From positions 172,957 to 236,956 of the forward strand of contig JXTC01000395.1 in NCBI GenBank assembly GCA_002914845.1: a DNA stretch of 64,000 bases. Reading direction: 5' to 3'. This stretch comes from Trema orientale (taxonomy: Eukaryota > Streptophyta > Magnoliopsida > Rosales > Cannabaceae). The position numbers and the translations under genes were made by a program. Below are positions 1 to 12,451 of this stretch, piece after piece. Within the stretch, counting starts at the first letter, position 1. The number at the start of each line of letters is the position of its first letter. The notes beneath the pieces were generated by a model. It did not search any database. It was not told the DNA's origin and saw only the letters and a list, made by a program, of their open reading frames with translations.

Positions 1-1000
1 CTAGTCCAGTCCTGTATAATCATATTATACAAAGTACCTTCATCCTCTAATATCTCTATATTAAATAATCTGGATAAAATTTTTTCATTCTTAATGTTGA
101 CGGACCGTATTAATAATATTAACTTTATTATAATTCATAATTATAATTAATCATTGTGGACTATTTAAATTATTATCCATGTATTCAATCCGTATAAATA
201 CTTTATATACTGGTTACATAAATAATCTAAAAAAAATTATGATAATGAATAATTATATCACAATATTATTCATATATGCAAAAAAAACTTTAATAAAAAT
301 GTACTTTTAAATGTTTAATTCAATAAATATACTTTAGGGAATATTTCCTGTTATTCTAACCAGCTAGTATTCATAATTTCCCCTTACGAAAATAACAAAA
401 TTTTCCCAGCAATAGGTTGTCCAATCATATGGTCCTGTATATATAGTCAATTTGGTATTCATGTGCTAGCTACTTAAAAAATTTATGTTGGAAGCATGTG
501 TAACGAAAGTTACATATTTTAGCTTCTCAAACAGTTGCAAAAACTGATTGCATTCCGTTATAAATCTTTTACCAAACTACTTCAAAAAATAAAATAAAAA
601 ATTAGACAGCAAATTATGAAATAATTTGACACAAAGTAAGTCACTAGACATTTCGTAAACAAAATTATTTCATAATCCGAATCAAGTTACGTAAAAACAA
701 TTCTAGTCAAGTGCTTAAATTATTTCATATGATAAGCGGTACATTACTACATGTAGATTGCTTAAGTTGGCAACTTCGGAATAGCATATTAAGAAAAAGA
801 GAATTAATGTAAAATTAAGTTAAAACAAACCTTTATTAATTATAAATATACACAATAAATCTAACGAGACAAACTTGAAAAGAAATTACCAGACACATTA
901 TATATTAACAATAATATTGGATAATGGATATAATAATATATGATGGTTTCGTGCATATATTATTATTAATCATATAAAGGAGTAGAAGTGACGCTAATAA
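1..1000. other. AT-rich intergenic DNA, no gene seen
   Basis: No open frame with a recognisable product and no inverted-repeat element was found here. The stretch lies downstream of the broken KNOX gene and is rich in A and T runs. Confidence 0.6.
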
Positions 1001-1736
1001 TTACTTCCCTCCATGCGAGAGAGCAAACTGGATATCTGGAGAGGGTTTCCAGTGTCGCTTCCTTTGGAATTGACGAACCAATTGTTGATCTGCTTTTGGT
1101 GCAGTCCTGTTTCCTCCGATAACTTCATTTTCTCCTCTTCCTAACATTATTAACATTTAATATTAACGATTTTAGTATTTATATAAGCTAGCTGCCAAAT
1201 GAGAACGACACGTCGTACAATGAAGGACTCTTGGATTATGAGAAATACTATGTTTGTCAATCGTGTCATGTCGTAAGGCGTTGAGATGATTATGAGAAAT
1301 GTTGTGTAGACTGACCAATCACATTCGTCAATCTCTGATTGACCTACATGAGTCCCACTATAGACCCTCAGAATGGACTCAAAATGGACTTTTAAAATGA
1401 AACAGTATCGTCAGATTCGAATATTACTAACGTTTCTCTTCAGATTATAGACTAAAATATTATTGCAAAGCAATGCAAGGAGCACTAAACTCTCAAGTGC
1501 TTCGCAATTAGCACTACACAAATAATTTTAAAAAATGGGATCCATAGACAAATATTTAAAGGTATGGACCCACTTCTAATAGTGTGTAATGCTCAGTACT
1601 GATCGAGTATGACTGATTTGTCAATTTTCATTACTGTAGGATATGGTCATCTATAGTGATCGTTCCACCAATGTAGCAGTGTCGTGGTGGCAGGTTTTGG
1701 TAGCTTGACTTTCTTTGTTTTCTTGAGAAACTGTGT

Positions 1737-1777
1737 CTTCAAAATTATAAGATTACTTCTTCAAAATTATAAGATTA
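1737..1777 (-). repeat. 22-bp tandem duplication in KNOX exon 4
   Basis: The 19-bp string CTTCAAAATTATAAGATTA occurs at 1737-1755 and again at 1759-1777, an offset of 22 bp. It lies in the ELK coding exon. Because 22 is not a multiple of three, the reading frame stops at a TAA soon after NLIILKK. Skipping one copy restores the KNOX-like continuation (FLKKTKKVKLPK). Confidence 0.9.
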
Positions 1778-2090
1778 CCGTTGTACTTTCTCATTAGCAT
1801 TTCTTTTAAGTCTTGCTCTCCACTTTTGGCACCCGTTAATTCTTCAATATTATAATCAATATCAACCGTACGAAACATACTCATCTCCCTCTTTAAGTTA
1901 TTTTCTCCTTCATCTGAAAGCATATCAATAAATAAAATACATGAAGGCCTGAACATGTACATGTAATATATGCTCATATATGATGAAACATACTTATATT
2001 AAACGTGATGCAATATGATAGAAATGTAGAATAATATAGTCTAGTACTATGTCACATCCCCACACAAATATATATATAATATATATATAT

Positions 2091-2334
2091 GGGCACCAAT
2101 CTAATAGGTATTTTTTTTTTTTTCTACGTATAGGTAAGTATCACTATTGGTCAATAAAAATTTAGCATGTATTTTTTTTTATAGTGAAAAGTAAGAGAGA
2201 GAAATAGCATTAGTGATGTACGTCTTTTCATGCACCTCATTATAACTATTGGATCACTATTAGATGATAATCCAACGGCTTAAAAAAAATACCTACCCAT
2301 AGGTAAAAAAAAAAATACCTACTGGATTGGCAAC
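2091..2334. mobile_element. MITE family A, copy 1 (KNOX intron)
   Basis: The left end GGGCACCAATCTAATAGGTA and the right end (reverse complement GTTGCCAATCCAGTAGGTA) are imperfect inverted repeats, each followed by a T run. Both sides are flanked by (TA)n. A second copy lies 520 bp away in the same intron. No coding capacity. The superfamily is not resolved. Confidence 0.75.
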
Positions 2335-2610
2335 ATATATATATATGTGCATACATGCACACATATTATAATATGACAAAGTAGATTTAATTATACATCT
2401 AATAATGAAAAGAACTGAATAAGCACAAGATCATCAATTCACACGAAGTATATATTGGTATATTTGAACGTACTTATGTCAATATGTACAGCTTCAAGAA
2501 ACATACCTTACTGTCGAGGATGGAAAATGCATCCCAATAATGATGTGGAAATGAAAAATAAATAAGGTAAATAATTATGCAAAGTACACAAAATAATATA
2601 TATTTATATA

Positions 2611-2863
2611 GGCACCAATCTAGTAGGTATTTTTTTTTTTTTTTTTACTCATGCATAACAATTTAGCCAATAAAAATTTATTATGCATATTTTTTTTATA
2701 TTAAAAAATAAGAGAGAAAAAAAAAGTATTAATAATGCATATCATTTCGTATACCTCATTACAACCGTTGGATCACTATTAGACAAGTGATCCAATGGCT
2801 AAAAAACATACATACTCATAAGTATAAAAAAAAAATACCTACCAGATTAGCATATTTGGCAAC
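2611..2863. mobile_element. MITE family A, copy 2 (KNOX intron)
   Basis: The ends GGCACCAATCTAGTAGGTA and (reverse complement) GTTGCCAAAT...CTGGTAGGTA match copy 1. The interior shares the phrase around GGATCACTATTAGA. It is also inserted in a (TA)n stretch. Confidence 0.75.
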
Positions 2864-3916
2864 CTATATATATATATGTATATATATCATATACCCGGTG
2901 AGTGATAGTAGTCCAAGTTTTCGATATATGTTACTTGACAAAGATTGCTGAGTCGGGACTCATGTCGCTAAGGAACGTGGTCGTTTCATTGAACGTCATG
3001 GATAGTTCCTCCTTAAACCTTTGAAGAATCTCAGAGAATGATTCCTTCCAAAAATTTAAAAGACAAATTGAAAAAAAAAAAAAAAACAACGGCAACAATA
3101 TTGTTCAAGTCTAATTGGTAACCAAATAGAGCTCTACGGACAAACTAGCTATATATATATATATATCACTCGTAATTGAAATTGGGATAAAATAAAGTAA
3201 AAAAGGAATATATACACAAATTTAAATTTATATGAGTACTCATGAAGACAATGTAATGCGAAAAATTAATAAAGATGTAGTAGTCCATACCATGAATCGG
3301 TCTAGTTCTGGATCAGCTCGTAACAACTGACTAGTGCTCCAACCAGTAGTACTATTACTAGCACTAGTAGTAGTTAAGTCTATGTTCATTATGTGGTTCT
3401 CCCGGCCGATGATTTCTTCAAGCAGCGACGCCTTTTCTGGTGGCGCACCAACCTTAGTCCATGACACCCAAATATTTGTAACGAAGTGAATTAAACGAAC
3501 ATATCTACATACAAAAATGAGTGGGCTCTAAAATTGAAATGACTGTTGATAATTACCTTTTGGCATTGTATGGATGCATCAAGTAAATGAGGGAAAGCAG
3601 GGTGACTAGTTATGTTGGACTTTAAAATATAATCCTGGCCGAAAATCTTGGCCGCCAAGTCCTCCAAGGCGCCATCGGTGTTCTTCATTTTATTCTCATG
3701 GCCGTCATGATGATCATGATGGAAAGTAGTAGCAGTACTACTGGTGGCTTTTACATGTTGATCATCGGCTGTATCAGCCTGATCATCATCGATAATATTT
3801 GAGCAGTACGAGATAACATCATGAGTTGATGATAAACTACTGATAATATTGATGTTCCTGTACAAGTGGTAGTACTCTTCCATTCCTTTTACTCTCAATT
3901 CAATTTCAACAAACAC

Positions 3917-6525
3917 GACTATTCTATATATATATATATATATATTTAATGGAGGCTTTCGATGTAGTCCTTCTAGGACCAGTCTTATTATGTGATCTGG
4001 CTAATACTGGACATATTTTTTTAATATGGTATTAGACAAATGTGTTCTGTGTTGGCTAAATCATGTATAAGAATTAGTCCTCGAACGGGAGTACATCCTA
4101 CCTTTAACGGATACGGACTATAATATTTTTTACCTTCTTTCCAAAGAATAAAGCCTACTGTTCCAAAATGCAGTTCTTATATTATATGAATATAAAGTAC
4201 CAATGCCATTATACAACCAATGTACATAATAGATAATTAATGCCCTAGCTAGATTATGTATGTTTGTATGTGTTCCCGGTCGTTCTCACTAAAACATTTT
4301 TTTTAGGGAAAAAAAGAGTTAATTGCCAAAACAAATACCCTAAAGTTCTAATGTTGCCAATTTTAACTCCAAAATTTGGGTTTTGCAATAATATTAAGAA
4401 TTTATAAATTTATAAAAAAAAAAAAATTTTGGTAATAAAATTTATAAGAATTTATAAAAATTTATACTTGGACTAATTTTTTGACTAATTTAGTAAATAA
4501 AAGATAATAATATATTCTATCAAAACTAGACTATTCTTATTATTCTCCTTGATTTAAGGGTATTATTATCTTTTTTATTGTTAAAAGACAAATTGCACTC
4601 CCCATGCCTATCAATTATGAGTTTCAAAATTAAAAATGATCGCCAGTTCAAAAACAAAATTAAAAATGATCGTGGTGATGAAAGATTAAAACATAATGAT
4701 ATAATAATAAAACGTGCTAGTTATAAGCAATAAAGAATTGTAAGTGCAAACTTAGTTTTTAAAATTTAACTTTGCTTTTATGATTAATACATTGAACATC
4801 AAGACTTATAGTTAAAACAACTTTCCAATGGGGCCAAATTTGCTTTACAGCAAAAGGAAGAATGTCTTAACCATAATTACAAATTCATACTATTTTCAAA
4901 ATTGGATGGCATGCATGCATTGTGTTAACAGAGTTTGTATCAATATTGATAATGATTTTCCTTCTCTAAAAATGGTTTAAGCATATATTCATGGCCAAGC
5001 TGAGACCCCAAAATGTTTGAGAGCCCGATTGAATTTCTTCTTGTGCACATTTTTTTTTCTTTTTTTTCCCCCTTTGAAATTAAGAATGTCTTAACAGTAA
5101 ATCTGAATTATGATTTTTCCGTTACAATAAAAATTACAATTTTTCTCTTCTTTTTTTTTTTTTTAAGATGAATAAAAAGACAGAATTCAATTTGTACAAG
5201 AAGGAATCAAATGCCGTATGTTCAGAAAAGTAGTAGGAGCAAAAAGAGGACCCAAGGCTGAGTCAATGCTATAAAAAGTGCAGACATGGGTAGCAAGCAA
5301 CCACGGTAATTCGGTTTAGCGTCACCCGTGAGATTTGAGGACCACCCTCAAAAAAAAAAAAAAAAAAAAAGGTCCCCACTTTTGAATATTGATATAGTAG
5401 AGGGCCTTGTTGTTCGATAGTCAACAACAAAATTCACCAAACATACCGGACTATAAAAGTTACATGAACAGTAAATGAGTTTATATTTTTACGCAACCAA
5501 GAATGCCCGGTTGAAATTTAAGCATTGATTGCCTATATATATTTTACTGTTTGAAGCTTTATCACCTCCTCACCCAATTTCTAACACGAATCAGCATCAC
5601 TCTCTACTTTCATTTTTTGACATATAATTCTACTAAAATATCTAAATCATTGTGAAATCTAGTAATTTTGGTGGCAGATAATGAATAAAGTAAAGAAGAC
5701 ATCTTAGACATGCACTGAATATCAACGTCTCTAAGTAATTCCACATCATTCAAGTTGTAGATCTCCACCTGAGATTTGATTTCGGGTCTTATAGCAAAAT
5801 AATCGAATAATTTTGAGCCATTTTAAGTGAACGTCTAATTTTCAAATATTATAGCAAATAACCAATATATTGTAAAATATGATATAAAAACTAATATATT
5901 CATTATGGTATACTAAATGTAAGAACTACGTATACTCAAACATTTAGCTATAACATAAAACAACATTTAGCTGTAACATAAAACAGACACCCGCCATATG
6001 GATGTAACGATGGGGGTGTGTGGGGCTCCTATTGTGTCGTGTGAAATGACATAAACACCACCGGTAAATACTAATTTTGACCACTCAAAAAACATTAGAA
6101 GCATAAAATCTCCCAATAGCGAGAATAAAGGTTTTTTCTCTTGATTTTCATTTAAACTTTAGGTTATTGGTTAAATTATTTATTTTTATTTTTTTTCATT
6201 TCTTCCCCGTAATGCATATAGATTGTTTCACTTTGGCCCCTGTATTATAAATAGTTTCACCGTCACTAGATAACAAGCTGAAATATCATAAAATCAGATG
6301 GGGGAGAGAAGATGCATACTGCCAAATAGATTTACTAAGATTAGCCCAACTACAGAGTGTATACAGGCAAACAGGGCTTAGAAGCCCTTTTAATGATATC
6401 TTAGTTCAGTTAAAGATAAGAGGTTCTCAAGTACTAGCTATATATCCTAAAAGTTAAATTCCTGAAACTTCCTAATGATTTACAACACTTGTAAGCACTT
6501 TTGACAGAGTGTGAGATTTTAGATT
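3917..6525. other. Intergenic DNA, no gene seen
   Basis: This is AT-rich sequence between the KNOX gene start and the 3' end of the EFR3-like gene. It contains a 20-nt A run near 5350 and a short tandem repeat near 5940-5985 (ACATTTAGCTRTAACATAAA twice). About 200 bp upstream of 6526 may be 3' untranslated sequence of the EFR3-like gene. Confidence 0.5.
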
Positions 6526-9500
6526 CTAACATCCGGCTGCCTTGAGGAAGTTGTCAAAGGGACTAGCAGGAGGTAGCCTCATAGACAACCATGGATCCTG
6601 GGAAATTGCAGCTCCCGGAGCAGGCCTGCCTTCACTTGTAATCTGCACGGATAACAAGAGAAATTTTAGACAACCGATTTCAAATATCCAGCTGTCTAAT
6701 TTTGATATTGTGGTCTCGAAATCGATACGAGGAAATAAGAATTGTGTAATACGTCGGATAACCTGACCTTATAGAGGGTTTTGCGGCTATCTCTAGGAAA
6801 TGCCGAAAAAGATCTATCAGCTGCTTTGCCATGATGATTTTCATGGGCCAACCAATTGGAGAGCTTCTTCCTTGTGCCTGTGCCAAGGGCTTCGCACTGG
6901 CTCGCCATGGCATTGTATGGGAGGGGTGATGTAGAGACGGATGATCCCGCTACATGCCCAGCAACCTCAAGTGCCTAGAAGCAAAAGTCTCAGTACATAG
7001 AAAACAGGAACGATTTCAAAGCAGTAATAGAGCGCATGTCCCGCAAAAACAAGCATTCAGTAAACTTCTTTTCTGGCTAAAATAGTGACAGTTGGATTCG
7101 TGAACTGAACTTTTCCTAGTTCTAACTTCTGATCATTGTCAATTGTTGTTGACATAGTAGGTTCTCAACCATTCTGTGCACATATGACTGATAATAGAAG
7201 ACGAGATAAAAGTTAAAAAGGGAGAACAGAGTGACTACCGATTCTAAAAGCTGTCCAATACTGATAATATGGGACCCAGATGAAGACGAAGGCATTCTGG
7301 GAATGAAGCGAGAGAGGTCTGCAACAGATAATTCACTTGTCGCATCATCCTCAACAACCGAATTTGTCGGAATATCCTGCAAAAGGAGAAACATTCACAA
7401 TATATTACTTTCACAGCATTTTTTATTTAACAAATATGCTCTAAAGCAGCTATAGACTTAATGACACAAGGTATCACATGAAGATTACATGATGTCACCG
7501 AGACTAAAATAGTATGTGTTTAAGAGTATACCCCGTCAAATGACAAGGATTCCTTGGAGTGAGCAACCATCTGATCATGGTCGAGGTCCAAAGCGGACCG
7601 TGGACCAAATGTGAATGCATCATCTGGTCTGAATGACTCCGAAAGTTGCTTCAACACATCTTCTGCCTCCAGCTTAAGAAGCAGAAACAAATAAATGAGA
7701 TAGGGAGTGAAAGAATGCTTAATTTAGATCTCTAGTGTGCATTAGTAAATTATCATACCTTAGTAATATTTGTCAGATTCTGAACTAAGATGTCTATCAC
7801 AACATTCTCAGACTCATATATTTTGTTCCGCAACTGAAATAGAATTGATGTAGCCAGCTGATTATCTGTAGCAGATCCATATTCTCTCACATCAGCGTCA
7901 GGCTTTACATATACTTGAAGATCATCACTAATGCCAAGAAAGGGATCAACCTGAAATTTGAAAGATATTAAGTATACAAGTGATTAACAGAACCAAATCC
8001 AAATGAACAAACACAGAAATGAACTTGCTGAAAACTAGAAGAACCTAAATGAATGTATTTCTCGAATGTAGAGAGCTTTTTACTATCAAAATTAGGAAAC
8101 ATAAACCTACACTTATTAGACAGAATACAAAACTTGGCTGTTACTCACATCAGTTGGAATTAATGACTTGATAAAATCATTCAGATCAGGAATGTGGTAT
8201 ATCTTAGATGCAAACATTAACATGCCCATTGATAATACCAGAACAGATCTCTGGCATGATGGAGGCAACATCCCTGGTCACAAGAAAAGGAGAAAGATAT
8301 TATTGTAAATTCTATTTCCCAAAAAATTGAAATACCAAAGATAGCAACCAACCGCACCATTATTAGGGTCAAGAGATATATTCCTTAGAGACAGAAGAAG
8401 CTGAAAGAAATTGACCACAAGGTTGTCCGTTGGATTCTGCAATATCACATATTTAAAATTCATAACCAATTACTTGAGCAAAGGGAAAAATAAACCAACA
8501 AAAATAGAGTCAACCTAGAAATGAGAATTTCCACCAGAATAACAAAACAGGACCTGTATCAGTTTTAGTTCGATCAAAGCCTATAGCCGTGTCCTCTTAA
8601 ATTGTGATGAAAATAGCATTTGAATTTTCGTTAAAAATCGTGAACTGTAAGAACGAATGTCAACTCTTATTAATACAAGCAATGTCGAAGGTCAATAATC
8701 TATTCAAGAACTAGACATGCCCTCGCCTGTTTTAAGTATGAGCCTTGCTTGTTTAAAGCATGATTATGGTCTCTCAGATACAAATCTAAAGGTGAGTATG
8801 AGAAGAAAAATAATGCAAGAAAATGAAGACAAAGGTGCTTAACAGTATATGTATCTATATATCACCTTCAAGCGTGATGAAATAAGTGTTAAAATGAAAG
8901 AGTGAGCTATGGCTTCAATATTCGAGGGAAGATTATCTGGAAGACTAGCTTGTATCCAAAAAGCAGACAGCAAGTGTGCTATTTGATCCTCACTAAGCCT
9001 CATGACAAATGGTTCCTGAGCCAATCAACAAACCACGAGAGAGTAAAATAAGCAAAACTACACAATACCCCATATACACCAGATATAATTCCTGTGAAAA
9101 CAAGGAAATTGCTTACTGCTTCATTTAAGCCGACTGAACCAGCTTTCCTGTCAATAATGGAGCTAATCTTGTAAAAGTTGGGGGAATTCTTGCGGCCACG
9201 CCCCTGCTTGCACTCTTCATCCACATTGTCCCTTTCTTCAAAATCATCATGACAGCTATTCCCGTGCTTTTCTGCTTTGGTACCATCCTTTTCCTTACGA
9301 AGCTTTTCAAGTCTAGCAGTAATTGAAGCAAAGGCAGCTGCAGTACTCGAGTGCCATCTTCTTGATTGGTATAGAAAACCAGATCGTAGAGAAGCAACTT
9401 GATGTCTTGGACGATTGGAACTAGGAACAAGAAGAATAGAAAATATCTGGTGTGCTCCAACACGCACCTCAAGATCCGGATGTAACATCACCTTTAGAAG

Positions 9501-12373
9501 TTGGACAAGAAGTGACTCCGGAAACAACTATACGAAGACAATACATAGTTAGTACACTGCATTTATTCACAATATCAGGAGAGTTAAACGTAATATTATG
9601 ATAATTTCAATGTACAATTAGTATTCCTGGACAAACCTTATATAAGTAATAACAAAATCATAAGTACTAATATGCTTCTGAAGACTCTTTTCTAAATTCA
9701 TCTTTCCTCTGAAAAATGGAAGAGAAATAATGGCATCCAAAATTGTAACTGAAAATCATTTCATGATAGTCAATTAGTTTTTACTCAAGATTATATTACA
9801 AATATGCCCATAATCCCAACAGAAACATTAATTACTATTTTCCAGTAGACTATATAAAGTACACAAAAACCTAAAATGCTACAAAACTCTTCTCACCTGC
9901 TGTGAGCGTGATGAGACCAATGCCAATGAGATGGTATGAGCAAGGATTATTAATGATCCAATGGTTGCCCTAGCAACTGTTCCTGATGGCAGCTTCTCCA
10001 GAGTTATTGCCATCAGGTCAAATAGTGGCTGTGAATTGCCAATCTAGTAAAACCAACACCATTAAGTAGCTAGAAACACCATTATATATACATATATAAA
10101 CATATATATCAGCATCTACAGGCACCATAAGAGACAAAGTTACCCGTTTTGCAATTTCAAGTAAGCAATCCTCAATGGAATTTTGGAGCATGACATTCAC
10201 GTTGGACTCTTGCTCTCCCACAGACTGAACGGTGGCTTGCAGACTCTTTCTTAGATGCCTGCATAGATCAGAGACAAATCCAATTTCTGCCAGCATTGCT
10301 CCAGATCTGATTTGCCCAGCTAAAGCCATAGCAACTTGGATTGCATAAGATTTGAGTTCGGGATCATGTGAAACATTTTTGTGGTCAAGATGGCGGATCA
10401 CAGAAGTTAAAATTAACTGCTGGTTCCCTGAAACCAAAGTTGACATTAGTGATGAAATCAACTGGATTTAAATGATAAAGCAATTTCATATTTTCGCAGA
10501 TATATAGATGTCCAAGAAAAAGCATTAAGTGGGAAGGAAATGAAAATACCTGAGTTCTCCATAAAGTAGGACATATCAGACAAAACCAACAAGGCCAACC
10601 CTTCCCGAGAAACCCAGTGCCGCCCAGAGTCAAAGTAGACAAACACTGGGTCCAATACTCGGCGCATTGTTGTGCTCTCCTTGGATAACTCTACCATTCT
10701 CTGAATACAAATTTGCGCCCATACTTTTGGTGTCTCAGTTTCTTCTCTGAAAAGAGAAAAGAAACTAAAATTCTCAGAGAAAATTTTTAATACACGAATA
10801 GAAAATAAATGAAATTTGATCCAATTAGTAATCCAACCTAGACCAATAAACTGTCATTTGTTTAAAAAAGTTGATCACCTTGACAAAAGAGTAGGATCCT
10901 TCTTCTCTGGTCGTGGCCTGATCAGAGAGCAAGGGCTAGCGTCACTACTAAGGATTGAACCAACTCTGCCTTCACTTCGAATTACTTCATCTACCCAATT
11001 ATGATGCGACTCCACCCTCTCCCCATCATCTTCATTATGCGTATCTGGCTCATAGTTATCTAAAGTGACATGTACAATCTGCACATATAAGAAACATTTT
11101 CACTGGTCAAATAAAATTCTGAATAACAATTGAAAAACTGGGATATTAAGACAAAAAGTGGAAAGTGTATTAAAAAGAAGCAAAACCTTTCAATTGAGAG
11201 AAAGAGATATATATATATATATAACATTAATTTCTTTATCCATTGAGTATGTGTACTTCCAATTTTTTAAAAGGGCAAGCAGAAGCATTTAAAAATCTCA
11301 TAAAAGTAGAATGAAGTGATGTTTAAGCCATTCAAAATAGAGATCTCAACTAGACAATTCTATTTCCGTTATCGCGCGTGTGTGTGTGTTTTTTTTTTTT
11401 TTTATGTGTGTGTCATCTTACATAACCATCTGCACTGCTGATTGACTGTAAATTTTGAAATTTGCTAATGCACACATAAATAGAAATACACATATATACA
11501 CACATGTCTATATGCACACATTACATTGACTGGAAATTCCCACTAATTTCCTTCAGCACACTTATCACTTAGACTATCACATTGAGTCAGAACACAACTT
11601 CAAACAAATCATATTACCAATTTAATAAAAACGGGAGATATGGATGTAACACAACAGTATACATGAGCAACTGAAAAGTGCACTGAGAAGTGAGGCATAA
11701 TAGCTTCCAAGATGACCAAAAGGAAACTAACCTCATCAAAATCAACAAAAATATGAGAAAATTCTGCCATGAACCAGACCTGCCAAGGAACAAACATGTT
11801 AAATAACACACATTAAGTCGCATTTTCCCACCGCGATATTTTAGAAGAAATTAAAACTGTACACAAAACGCAAAGCTACCATGGCCGAAAGGCACTGCAA
11901 GCTTGACGCCCTCAAGCAGCGCCTTTGATGGTCTTCCCCTTTTTCACGGGCCAGAATACATACTTTCTGAACAAAACTCTCAATGTTGTGTGTGTACATT
12001 CCATCTGCCTGTGCATAACCAAGCCACTTAAACATTAGATCACAATAAAAATCAAAGACAACTACCATTGAGTACGATAGAAGAAAAGGCTATCTGCAAA
12101 AAATAAAAATGCATAATTATTAACACCCACAGATCAATTTATCCAGGACAACATTTCCCAAACTTAATTAAGGATGGTGAATGAAGAAGATACCATTGTT
12201 AGATCTAAAGCAATATTCTCCTATTTTATGATTGGACTAGGCAAATCACATCTAAAAAAAGAATATTCTCTGCATCTAACTGATCTTGCGACTTAACAAC
12301 AACAAGCACAAAATATATAAAAACAAAAAACAAAAAGGAGATTCACGAGTTCATCCTAAGTCAGTAGAACTGT

Positions 12374-12451
<78 letters not shown>

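Larger units (their letters stand above)
1001..3916 (-). pseudogene. Class I KNOX homeobox gene, disrupted in ELK-homeodomain
   Basis: KNOX proteins are TALE homeodomain transcription factors of shoot meristems. Five exons can be traced: 3557-3916 (likely ATG at 3883, KNOX1 start, ending near ASIQCQK), 3291-3452 (VGAPPEKASLLEEI, rest of KNOX1, then ELDRFM), 2935-3044 (KNOX2, SEILQRFKEELSMTF), about 1635-1919 (ELK and homeodomain start) and 1001-1140 (homeodomain helix 3, KQINNWFVN, then QRKRHWKPS in another frame). Three lesions are visible. A 22-bp tandem duplication (1737-1755 and 1759-1777) shifts the frame in ELK. TGA at 1647-1649 replaces the Trp of WPYP. An indel near 1066-1069 shifts the frame between NWFVN and QRKRHW. 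The best donor of exon 3 (GTAACA) also puts exon 4 out of frame. The KQINNWF-RKRHWKPS signature points to the STM/KNAT2/6 class. Assembly errors could mimic some lesions, but not easily all. Confidence 0.85.
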
